Assembly: GCA_030278955.1 (NCBI GenBank)
Contig: JAOANR010000009.1
Span: 34,635,504-34,699,503, forward strand
Direction of reading: 5' to 3'
Source of the DNA: Hygrophila difformis
Taxonomy: Eukaryota > Streptophyta > Magnoliopsida > Lamiales > Acanthaceae
Length of the DNA: 64,000 bases
Position numbers and translations under genes: made by a program
The notes under the pieces: model-generated
What the model saw: the letters and a program-made list of their open reading frames with translations, nothing else
Database searches by the model: none
Told to the model about the DNA's origin: nothing
In this document: piece after piece, positions 45,162 through 54,553 of the stretch
Numbering within the stretch: position 1 is the stretch's first letter
Layout: each line of letters opens with the position of its first letter

Positions 45162-45191
45162 GCTGTGCATTTGCACAGCTTTTCCAACTAG
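45162..45191 (+). other. Helitron 3' terminal hairpin and CTAG
   Basis: GCTGTGCA and TGCACAGC pair perfectly around a TT loop. Eight nucleotides later comes CTAG followed by the host T. Hairpin, spacing and CTRR end are the defining 3' signature of Helitrons, thought to stop rolling-circle replication. Confidence 0.85.
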
Positions 45192-45256
45192 TATATATAT
45201 ATATATATCATCCCTCGGATTTAGTGACAAAATTCTTAATTGGGTTGTTGTTGCAG
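45192..45256. other. TA repeat target flank
   Basis: (TA)n of about 17 bases directly right of Helitron II, then the last intron bases of the hexose-transporter relic. Confidence 0.6.
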
Positions 45257-45832
<576 letters not shown>

Positions 45833-45844
45833 TGTGTTTAAATG

Positions 45845-46112
45845 GGCAACAAGGGCTAATTTTGAGGTTTTTAATATAGGTTTTGGTCATCCCGATCGAG
45901 TCGGTCTTCGGCTAGTGTGTTTCAAGTGTTGGGCCATGAACTCTTCTTTATTCCACTAATAGAACTTGTTTGGGCTTCCATTCAATTCATTTTTCCTTCT
46001 TGAGTTTGGTGGACTTTGTTTTTCAAATTACTAAATCTATATATCCATATTAGATTTAGTGCTTAGTAAGTGATAATTAACTTAATTAATTATAACTATC
46101 CGGGGTGTCACA
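45845..46112 (-). repeat. Probable solo LTR fragment, minus strand
   Basis: Read on the minus strand it opens TGTGACACCCCGGATAG, a typical start of plant Ty3-type LTRs. It runs about 270 bp to the TC microsatellite side with no internal domain. No partner LTR seen. Confidence 0.4.
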
Positions 46113-46120
46113 CTCAATTC

Positions 46121-46315
46121 GGAATTTTTAGGGGATTGAAATTTACCATAGTGGTCAAGTCCCCCGACTCCCAATCTATATGTTGGAGATTTATTCCCCA
46201 TCTGGCCCCCTATCATGCCTCTTTATTCTGTTTGTAATTTGTGTGGCATGGCCTCACACGACCTATTTTCTATGTATAGGCTGTCCAGCAAAAGAAAAAA
46301 AGAAAGGATTTTTTA
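46121..46315 (+). mobile_element. tRNA-derived SINE with 10-bp TSD
   Basis: The body (46131-46305) has the family order: head CATAGTGGTCAAGTCCCCCG, a worn B box (GGAGATTTATTCCC), CATCTGGCCCCCTATCATGCC, a tail AGGCTGTCCAGC and an A-run. GGAATTTTTA and GGATTTTTTA flank it with one difference. Confidence 0.82.
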
Positions 46316-46732
46316 TTCCAAAATATTAAAAATTGGGTTATTCAGTTCTTCTAGGTTTACAGTTGTGAATTTTGGGTACTAATGATGCCTTCATTTCTTC
46401 TGTTTTTTTTTTTTTTCGTCTATATTTTTTTAATTTTTTTCCTTTTTTTTTTTTTTTTGGATCCACATTAGCATTTTTTGTGATAGGGATCCAAATCAGC
46501 TTGGGTGGGCTCATCGCGTTACTCATCACGACCAGGGTGCTGGAATAGGTGTGTAGTCCACCCTATCCGAAGTTGAAAGAAAACAGTTAGTTGATCTATT
46601 TTTATAATGCATCGCATTTTTAGTGGACTATTTTAATTTTAATTTCAATTTTTTATGCAATCTTTTAAATTATCGTAGAATCTAAAACAGTGCATATATA
46701 ATAATTTACTTGCAAGTGTAGAATCAAATAGA
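46316..46732. other. Intergenic, T-rich tracts
   Basis: Poly-T runs at 46404-46417 and 46446-46459; no supported gene. Confidence 0.4.
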
Positions 46733-46815
46733 CAAGAGTGGCATGGGCTTCAACCACTTTCTTAGCCTGTACTATAGGCTGTTCAGCAAAAAAAAAAAAA
46801 AACAAAAGAAAAACA
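46733..46815 (+). mobile_element. 5'-truncated SINE tail
   Basis: GGCATGGGCTTCAACCAC, CTATAGGCTGTTCAGC and an A-run match the 3' third of the SINE family only. Confidence 0.6.
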
Positions 46816-46903
46816 AGAAAGTGAACCCGTTAATTGATCCAATTTTTTTTGCGTAACAATTGATCCAATTTTAAACCCGATCCAGAACGAACCCATATCT
46901 TTT

Positions 46904-47036
46904 TTTTTTTTTTTTGAATAGTCTATACATGAGACAAGGGGAATTAAAAATATTTATATCCAATTATGTCCAATAGCCCCAAACCTAAAGATTGAGAATC
47001 AAGGTAATTGACTACTAAACCAACTCATCCCCATAT
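46904..47036 (-). mobile_element. Degenerate SINE, minus strand
   Basis: A T-run at about 46900-46915, AATAGTCTATACATGAGAC, and on the minus strand a head TGGGGATGAGTTGGTTTAGT like that of the copy at 11.7 kb. CCCATAT on both sides may be the remains of a TSD. Confidence 0.6.
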
Positions 47037-47090
47037 TTTATTTTATTTTTTAAATTTTTTATTATCCGTACAAATGTTTATATCCAATTA

Positions 47091-49884
47091 TTAATTAAAC
47101 ATCACAGGCACAGGAACAACCTTCAATGGAACCGCTTTTCGAAGTGTAATTCCAATTCTCTCCCTCATATCCATTTCTCCGGCCTTCAATCCCTCCGGCA
47201 ACCGCCAATCGAATTGGTGAAGCACCGACCCCAACACCACCGGCAGAAACCGACTCACCAAAGGCACCGCCGGACAGATCCGCCGACCAGACCCGAATGG
47301 TATGAACTCAAAATGATGGCCCTTGAATTCGACATCAGGTTTTTTCATGAACCTTGTAGGGTTGAATTCGAGAGGATTTTTCCAGGTATTTGGGTCCCTC
47401 CCAATTGCCCATGCATTGACGAGGATTTGGGTATCTTTGGGGATGTGGTAGCCCTGTAATTTGCACGAATCCATGGCCTTGTGTGGGACGAGGAAGGGGA
47501 GGGGTGGGTGAAGTCTCAGTGTTTCTTTGATCACAGCTTGGAGGTATGGCAGCTTTTCCAAATCTTCTTCTTTCAGCTTTTCGCCGGGCCGGATTGTGGA
47601 CCTGAGCTCAGCTTGGACTTTTTCAAGAGTTTCCGGGTTGTGGAGGAGCTCCGCCATGGCCCATTCCAGCGTGCTAGTGCTCGTGTCGGTTCCGGCCGTG
47701 AACATTTCCTACGGAAAAAATCATGTTTCATGAGGTTACAAACAATATACTTCAATAGTATTAGTATCTAATATATGTAGTATACTATTTTTGTCGAATA
47801 TGGAATCGGATACAAATACGAATTCGAATATTTCGGGAAACGGATACGAGACGGATTCGGATTTTAACTCGGATAATCTTATAATTACTAAAATTAAATT
47901 TTTTTTATAATTTTAAGTGAAATCGGAATATACTACTATGTAAGCTAAACTAAATTTTTAAATTTTCCAAGATCATTAGTTATTTCGTTCAAAATATCTA
48001 AATAACATCACTACAAGATGTTACATACTACAGTTTTGATGCAAAGAACCTAATGATGTAGTTGAGTTGATTGATATGATTTGATTTAATAAATTACATA
48101 TGGCTTTCAAGCTTTTGATTATTTATACATATAGTATTACTTATTTATTTTATAGTTAATATAATATATTATATTATACATATAAAAATATATATAAATT
48201 TTCGGATATTCGGATAGAAAATACGGATAATATCCACATTATATTCGAATTTTTCGGATACGGGCGGATATTTACAATTCCATATTATTGTGTTGTACTA
48301 TTACTATTATACTCTTAAGATTGGATTAAACTATTATAGAGTGTTTGATACTAATACTCTATACTTTGAGTAATTAAATAAAAATTACGTTCTGAAAAAC
48401 AATTACTATATATATTAATAATCAAAAAATATATAAATAATATTTTGAAAACTGTATTCTTTGAAGGCTTGATTTGTTTTTAATATTATAATATTTTATT
48501 TATCAAATTTTTGGGGAAGGATGGAGTCGTGGTGGGGAAGGAAGAGGAAAAAACGAAGAGTTAAAAGAGAAATAATGCATAAAGTATAAACCTAATTTCA
48601 CTATAGTAGTATTAGACTATAGAGGAAATCCATCATGAAATTTATGGATATGCAAGTCCAAAACACAACCATATAAGGATATATGTTTAATTTGGCTTGA
48701 TGGGCTTCAGAGTTGATAAAAAAAAATTAATAATAATATATCGTTCAATTTATTTGAATTAATAAAAAAAGAAAAAGAAAAATTCAAATTCATATCCCTA
48801 ATTTTAAATAAATTAATTTGGATTTTAAATTTCATTTATAATAAGTCAATTTTTTTAAATACTCTCACAAATTCCAATTCATCACAAAGTCAGAGATTCA
48901 CAGTATTGCAATATGGTACATAAAGTAAAAGAAGTAGATACTTACGAAAACAATAACATTGATCGCTGTTGGAGAGAAAGAATGAAGCCCCTCGACAGTA
49001 CCATCGCCTCGATACCCCAACAACACAGCCAAATAATCTTTCTTCATCTTTTCCATACATGATGATATCCCCTTTTCATTGTCTTTCATTCGTTCATCCA
49101 AAAAATCTCCAGCTACATCGAAAGCGTGCTTCACGTGAAATTGCGTTCTCCTTCGTATCCCTTGAGGATCAAACCATCTCAACCACGGCCAGAAATCCGC
49201 GAGATTAGGCTTCCCGGCCCACTCCATAGTTTTCCCGGCATGGTACAAGAACTTGGCGCCCTTTTCGGACTTTGAATCCACTAAATTTTTCGAAAATATC
49301 AAATTGCCTATTAAGTTGAATGCCATCACGAAGAACAACTTACCCACATCGACCGTGCCAACATTATTCGATCTCACTGCAACTTCCGTTACACTCTCCA
49401 CCATTGCATCCACACAACTTGCCCTAACACCACGCATCGCCTCAAGAGGGGCCGAGGCGAAGAACTCTGTAGTACACAAACGCCTTAGCATCCGCCAACG
49501 TGGGCCAACCTGGGCGGTAATGAGCGAACCGTCGCTACTAATGTCACCTTTCATTGACTCGTATATTGTCCTCCCGGCTAAGACAAGGTCGTGCCCCTTG
49601 AACATGGCTCGAGCGGCCTGGTTTGAGGACACCACCACCGTCTTCAGTGAGCCGAGGTGGAGCATCATCACGGCACCGTGTTTGTTTGCCAGCTTGGCCA
49701 ACAACTGATGCGGTGCAACTGCGCCTCCTGCCAGCTGGAACATGTTGCCCACCACCGGCCACGGTGTTGGCCCCGGTGGCAGCTGCCCAACCTCTTCCAG
49801 TCTCCTGTGACGCCTCTCCGTGGTGGCCGCCCATGTTGCCCATAGTAGCAGGGCCACGACAAATCCAGCAATTTCATAATCCAT
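47091..49884 (-). CDS. CYP76A-like cytochrome P450 monooxygenase, intact, two exons
   Basis: Exon 1 is 49884-48946 (313 codons) and exon 2 is 47708-47091; the intron has GTAAGT and TAG borders in phase 0. The product is 518 residues, normal for the family. Seen in order: an N-terminal membrane anchor (MDYEIAGFVVALLLWATWAA), the proline hinge PPGP (36-39), the I-helix oxygen site AGTDTST (318-323), the K-helix ETLR (E375, R378) and the heme loop FGSGRRICPA with ligand Cys458. CPA in place of the usual CPG is, to my recollection, seen in CYP76A proteins. The enzyme would sit on the ER face and hydroxylate small substrates with P450 reductase; monoterpenoid or iridoid substrates are a family-based guess. 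The intron holds a repeat insertion. No frameshift found. A worn copy lies 44 kb away at 1655-3357. Confidence 0.92.
47788..48283. repeat. CGGATAC-rich repeat inside the P450 intron
   Basis: Both edges carry GGATACG, TTCGAAT and CGGATA words in opposite order (GAATATGGAATCGGATACAA left, CGGATACGGGCGGATATTTA right), like the element at 16990-17548. It explains much of the 1237-bp intron, against about 327 bp in the pseudogene. Confidence 0.55.
48284..48945 (-). other. Remaining P450 intron sequence
   Basis: AT-rich intron DNA up to the exon 1 donor. No open frame or repeat boundary of note. Confidence 0.5.
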
Positions 49885-50110
49885 TACTTTTTTTTTTTTT
49901 TTTTTTTTTTTAAACGAAAAACTTGGAGAATTTGGTGCAAGATTGTTTGGAAATTGGACTACAGCGTTTCTGCAAAGACTCATTCAATGAATTCAATAAT
50001 TATGTGACGATTGATGACTAGTATATCTTATGTGCATCACCAATCATCTATATATATACAGAGTAGATTCAATAATTTTTGTATTTCTTAAATGATTTTT
50101 AACATATTTT
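49885..50110 (-). promoter_or_regulatory. Upstream region of the intact P450
   Basis: On the coding (minus) strand a run of about 23 A residues lies 5-27 bases before the ATG. A TATATATA stretch at about 50050-50057, some 170 bp upstream of the ATG, is a candidate TATA box. The transcription start is not determinable. Confidence 0.4.
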
Positions 50111-50756
50111 CTTGGAAAAATTACCGTTTTAGTCCTTTATGTTTTAGAATTCTCCAATGTGGACATCTTCTTTTCAATTGGACAATTTAGTCCGCCATGT
50201 TTTACATTTTCTTCTATTTATTCCTTTGGACTTCTCAAAATAATAATTGGCCTCTAAGGCTTTTCATTTTTTTCAATTTTACACCCAAACTTCATGTTTT
50301 CTTATTTCTCAATCCAAGACTCTTTAAATACCTGCCTATCATGTTTCCGATAATAAAATTAAGCACGGATATCTTGGGTCTGACCACTCTGCTGTTGGGT
50401 TTCCCTAGCTTCGGGATTTTAAGGACTCCATCGAACCACGCGACCCCAATCGATGGCTCACTGATTCATGGTTTCATCAGCAACAAAAAATACAGTCCTA
50501 TGTCGTTTCCTAATTTAGGACGTAACAAAATTTAAGTAAAGGGTTTTAACTACTATATTATTGGAATATTTAACATATTGGAAGCCTGGATTTTTATTGA
50601 ATAAATACAAAATAAATTTTTTAAACATTATTTTTCCCTAATAGAGAAGACAAATACTTAGCTCATCATGGCAGATGATGCAATACTATATACCCTATAC
50701 TATTACAGACACAAAGGAAAACTTTATAGAAATGAAAATATTACAAAAATCAAATA
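50111..50756. other. Intergenic with a partial foldback arm
   Basis: 50112-50225 (GGAAAAATTACCG, TTTAGTCCTTTATGTTTTA, TTTTCAATTGGACAATTTAG) resembles one arm of the 6.1-kb foldback, but no matching right arm is obvious. The rest is unrecognised. Confidence 0.4.
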
Positions 50757-51018
50757 CTCCCTCCGTTCTTTTTTAAGTGTAATGTTTTGACTTTTTTTTA
50801 TTGTTCATTGTGGTACTTTGACTTATATTTTTGTCATAGTTATACGAAGAAAAAATATACGCAAATGAGATCTTGTTGGATTCGTGTCATCTTGTAGTTT
50901 TTAAATATGAAATTATTAGAATTTATACCTCTACCGAATTTGAGTTATTAATCGTTGAAAATGTTTATTGGCATACGTACAAATGAGAAATGTTACACAT
51001 AAAAAAAAACAGAGGAAG
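50757..51018. mobile_element. Stowaway-type MITE, degenerate
   Basis: CTCCCTCCGTTC at the left and CAGAGGAAG at the right, TA on both sides, about 262 bp. The interior phrase GAGATCTTGTTGGATTCGT is shared with the copy at 21232-21493, so the two belong to one subfamily. Confidence 0.82.
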
Positions 51019-51397
51019 TATTTAGAAAAGTTTAAGGAATTTTTTATGCCTTCTATCTGCTTCAAATTCCTCTATTTATAAATGTTCGTGGACTTCAATC
51101 TAGGATTTCAAACATCCTCTTATTCCTTGTGACGTCACTGTGTCCATCACTTGGCTTTGGATTCTAGCTCCTAGATAATGGCTTATCTAGAATTATTGCT
51201 TTGAGCAGTTGGATTTCCTGCCAACTGCCCCTCTCTCCTTTGTCAACCATTTATTGTGTGGTATTTTTGACACCTCTTTTATCTTACATCCAGCTATTCT
51301 TACTTTGGTTTTTGAAAGTTCCTTGGATGTTTATTTCCTTTATCCAATTCATGTCCAGTTTTTTTTTGGATTACCTGAATCTTTGTACCGAATAAGG
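51019..51397. other. Intergenic, nothing recognised
   Basis: No supported open frame; modest T-rich sequence. Confidence 0.4.
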
Positions 51398-51690
51398 CAC
51401 TACAAGAAAAGACGGATATAGCGACCAACACATCCTGTCGCCAGAAGCCTAAATTCGGTAGGAAAAACCCTCTGCGACCGCGGAGTGTAGGTCGCTATGT
51501 AGTAAGTTAGGATTTGTGTTGCGACCGGATCCGAAAGTGGTCAAAGTTGTCTGCGACCTCCTTAGCAACCATCTGTTAGGTCGTAGGACAATTGCGACCG
51601 TCCTAGTGCGGTCGCAAAACCTGGCCCCAAATTTGTATATTTGATGTATAGCGACCGCATCCGCGACCACAGATGTCGTCACAGCAGAAT
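51398..51690 (-). mobile_element. CACTA transposon terminus with subterminal repeats
   Basis: CACTACAAGAAAAGACGG at 51398 is a CACTA terminal repeat. Within the next 270 bp about nine GCGACC/GGTCGC words occur in both orientations, the kind of subterminal repeats bound by CACTA transposase. The other terminus is not found in the window. Confidence 0.85.
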
Positions 51691-52530
51691 TTGTTTTTAC
51701 AACAAACCACATGCAACAAGCCCAAAACCATAAATTCAATCAAACTTTACACCATTCCTAAATTATACAATCCCAAAATAAATACAATTCCATTGCAACT
51801 ACCAAATATCCAACCAAAACATATTTTTAATTTTTTCACAAGTATCAAAGTAAACTTGAATTAAAAGTTCAACACTAACTTGTTGCTCAAACACTTGAAC
51901 TTTAAAACAACTTAAACTTTGTCCACATCATGTAATCAAGATATCACCCCCAAAGCCAAAACCTCCTCCAAAATCATCATCGGCTGGGCTGGCGGATCGT
52001 GGCCGGTAGTCTCCTTGCAACCTCTGAAGCTCCTCCTGGATCGTAAGGAATTCTTGTGACATTGAGTTGTCTTTGTCTCACTCCCCCGAGGTCGGATCAT
52101 CCTGGAAATCGAACCAAGTCCGTAAACAGCCTTCCTTCGATCGTGACCACCCGCAACCTCATAGAACATACGATCAGGATCAAATTCTTTGTCAGGACTA
52201 GCTTGTGTGACAGCCTCAACAACTGCTTCATACTCCTCCTGAATTGACAATGATTCACAATCTAAATATATAATATATTAAGATAAAAATGCAGACTTGA
52301 CAATGATTCACAATCTAAATTCAATCTAAGAAATCAAAAGCACTGTGAATAACAAAAACACCATATTATAGTACACAATCTATAGAAATTCTAAAGAGAA
52401 TAATGCACTGCGGTACCAGGATCTCTCGTGCCTTTGGTGCAATGCACTTATCCTTTTGATACTTCCTCATGTGGGTGTGCTGATGTAGCTCAACCAAATG
52501 GATTGGTCTATTATGCTCAAAGGCCTACCA
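51691..52530 (-). pseudogene. CACTA (En/Spm) transposase_24-type fragment
   Basis: On the minus strand, 52250-51936 reads QEEYEAVVEAVTQASPDKEF, DRMFYEVAGG and KAVYGLGSISRMI. This matches the C-terminal part of the plant En/Spm accessory transposase family (..YGLGS..). Upstream, 52520-52420 reads HLVELHQHTHMRKYQKDKCI and APKAREIL before an intron-like gap. The reading shifts after SRMI and only the 3' end of the element is present. It sits correctly next to the CACTA terminus. Confidence 0.72.
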
Positions 52531-53520
52531 CAGGATGACTCGGACACCGTTTGGAAGTGACTTCTCATCCTTCTTGCCATTTCTTCTTGTGGAGATGCCC
52601 TATGCGAGGGTGTTGGCACTTCCTTCCTTGGATTATATTTTCGCGGACATACTCGGAAAGGTCTTCATTGGACAGTGTTATTCGGGTAGATGGTACTTTG
52701 ACTACTATTCTTCGAGCTGCGCACTTTATTCTATGTCTGGTCTCTTTGCGGGATCTTGTGACTCGGGATCCTATCCCTCGGATTGGCCCTTGAGCCCGTA
52801 TTTGACCAGTATTTTTTGGGCCTCTCGCTATATTGGGCACTGACGATACTTTTGGGCTTTTAACACATAGTTTTCATGTGTTAACAAATTGCACCCCGTT
52901 TTTCAGCAATAAATGGCTGATTTTTTGACCTCTTTTTTCTGAAAAATGAATAAAGATTCCTCGAATTAAGAATGCATTCGTAACTATTCCGTAACTTAAT
53001 GCAGTCAATAATTACCATCTTTGATGTCTTCAACATTCATCTCTATCCATTCACGTTAACTTCCAAATCGTGCCTCTTTTCGAGGAAATCTTAAAGATCC
53101 TTGGATTTGACTGCTTACTATGTTTAGACTTTGGACTATATCACAGGCTTTTATTGTTGTCGTCATTTCCTAGCTTGCGGTACTCATTATTATTATGTTA
53201 TAAATACCCTTGTTCGCGAAGTTTTGTTTTCTTAACAATGGCCATATTTGCTCATAATCCTTGTCTTGTTCTAAACCACCCTTTCTTTTCCACCATGGTT
53301 CTTGCCAGTTTGTCAAAAAGAAATACCTTTTAGCCTTCGCTCATAGACTTACCCCGAATCATGGGCTTAACAGCCCTAGGTGTATCCTTATTTTCCTCAT
53401 TTGGCTACTTTTAAATGGGTTTCTCAATCTTATAACAGAAGAAAATTGAAGATGCACCTTTCGTATATTGGTGGGATCAATATCTATTTTATTTCAGAAG
53501 AGTGTCCCCTCGGTCAGACC
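52531..53520. other. No gene supported between CACTA remnant and copia element
   Basis: Overlapping open frames on both strands at 52.54-52.84 kb carry no known motif. The rest has no repeat boundary that I can see. It may belong to the interior of the CACTA element. Confidence 0.3.
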
Positions 53521-53841
53521 TGTTGTAGTCAAAGTTGTTGAAAAACGGCATAAACATCAAATGCCGTAAAAGTAACAGGAATCGGCGAAGTCCAAGAAGG
53601 AGGCTCATCTACCTCGCCGAAAAGCTTGAAGCCACAATAAGAATAGTATTAGCATGTGTTCATTGTCTGTTGTTTATTTTCCATTCTATAAATAGGTACT
53701 TCCATTATTGTAAAAGTCAGAGCGAAGCAAAGCAATAAATCTAAAGAAAGCTTTAGCTATACAACTCTCTGCTTTTGGTTATCCCTTTTAGATATCAAAA
53801 GTATAAAGTGTTCTTATGTGTGTGAGATATCAAAATCCACA
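53521..53841 (+). repeat. 5' LTR of the copia element (left end estimated)
   Basis: Ends ATCCACA at 53841, three bases before the primer-binding site. TATAAATA at 53687-53694 fits its promoter. The left end is a guess (TGTTG at 53521 or 53537), as no second LTR exists for comparison. Confidence 0.6.
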
Positions 53842-53844
53842 AAT

Positions 53845-53856
53845 TGGTATCAGAGC
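53845..53856 (+). other. Primer-binding site, initiator tRNA-Met
   Basis: TGGTATCAGAGC, the standard site in plant copia elements, complementary to the 3' end of initiator tRNA-Met. Confidence 0.95.
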
Positions 53857-54553
53857 CTGAGTGATCTGAACTCAGAGCAAAATAGGTTTGATATAAACAC
53901 TCAAATTTAAAGAATTAAATCTGCCCACCTTTGTCTCTTCGGAGCTGCTGCGCCGCCTGCTCCTTCTTGCTCCCCGTTGGTTCACCTCTTTCCGGCGAAC
54001 CCGCACCGCCACAGCACCGCCTAGTCAAAGCCGCTCTGTCCCAGCCTTCTCCAAGCGCCCGGCTAGTCTCCTCCAAGCTGCTGTGTCTTCTCCACTCCCA
54101 CCATTTCCTTGCACTCTGCCAAAGTCTCACTAATTGAGAGGAAGAGGCAATGAATTAAAATGGTTGGGAATTTATTTTGTCGGTAGCAGTGGATGGAATT
54201 AAATTGACTTGAGAAAAAAAAAAAAAAAAAAAAAAAGGGGTCCAGGAGAACATTAAAATAGTGGCAGCAAGTCGTGGGGCATTGATTCAAATCAATACCA
54301 GTGGAAACAATTCAATGTATTAAGTGGGTTGCAGTGAAGACAAGTCAAAAAAAAAAGGAGAGCAGGAGACAAAATAAATTGAAGTGGAGCAGCCAAGTGG
54401 TGGAAATTAATTCAGGCAACCAAATTAAATTCCTAGCTACCAAATTGAATTGCTGACCACATATATATATTATATATTCACATATATATATTATATATTG
54501 AAATATATATATATATATTAGCAAAAAAAAAGGTATATATATATACAGGTCAA
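53857..54553 (+). other. Leader of the copia element
   Basis: Untranslated, with a GC-rich stretch near 53.94-54.1 kb, an A-run at 54212-54234 and TA microsatellite tracts at 54462-54552. Open frames on both strands in the GC-rich part lack any domain. Confidence 0.6.

Larger units (their letters stand above)
31586..45191 (+). mobile_element. Non-autonomous Helitron II, about 13.6 kb, carrying many host gene fragments
   Basis: Starts A|TCTCTATATATTATAAGAG, a classic plant Helitron 5' end. It ends with a perfect 8-bp hairpin GCTGTGCATTTGCACAGC (45162-45179), 8 nt, then CTAG|T (45188-45191). Flanks are A and T with no duplication. No Rep/helicase frame is visible. The interior carries plus-strand exon-intron pieces of HER2-like dehydrogenase, vacuolar sorting receptor, SR splicing factor, inositol phosphorylceramide synthase, cullin-1, NSF and PPDK, plus several unidentified exons. 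Retained introns exclude processed cDNA as the source. It could instead be two or more nested elements if an unseen internal 3' end exists. Confidence 0.78.

Noticed and set aside
26840..45191. Ordinary gene-rich segment or segmental duplication
   Set aside because: Fragments come from unrelated genes, each lacks start or end, spacing is a few hundred bases and Helitron termini bracket them.
26840..45191. Pack-MULE as the capturing element
   Set aside because: No long terminal inverted repeats or 9-bp duplication at the edges; the A|TC..CTAG|T ends with a hairpin fit a Helitron better.
52535..52843. Overlapping plus and minus open frames
   Set aside because: Both strands are open over the same 300 bp without a known motif; no reason to prefer either.
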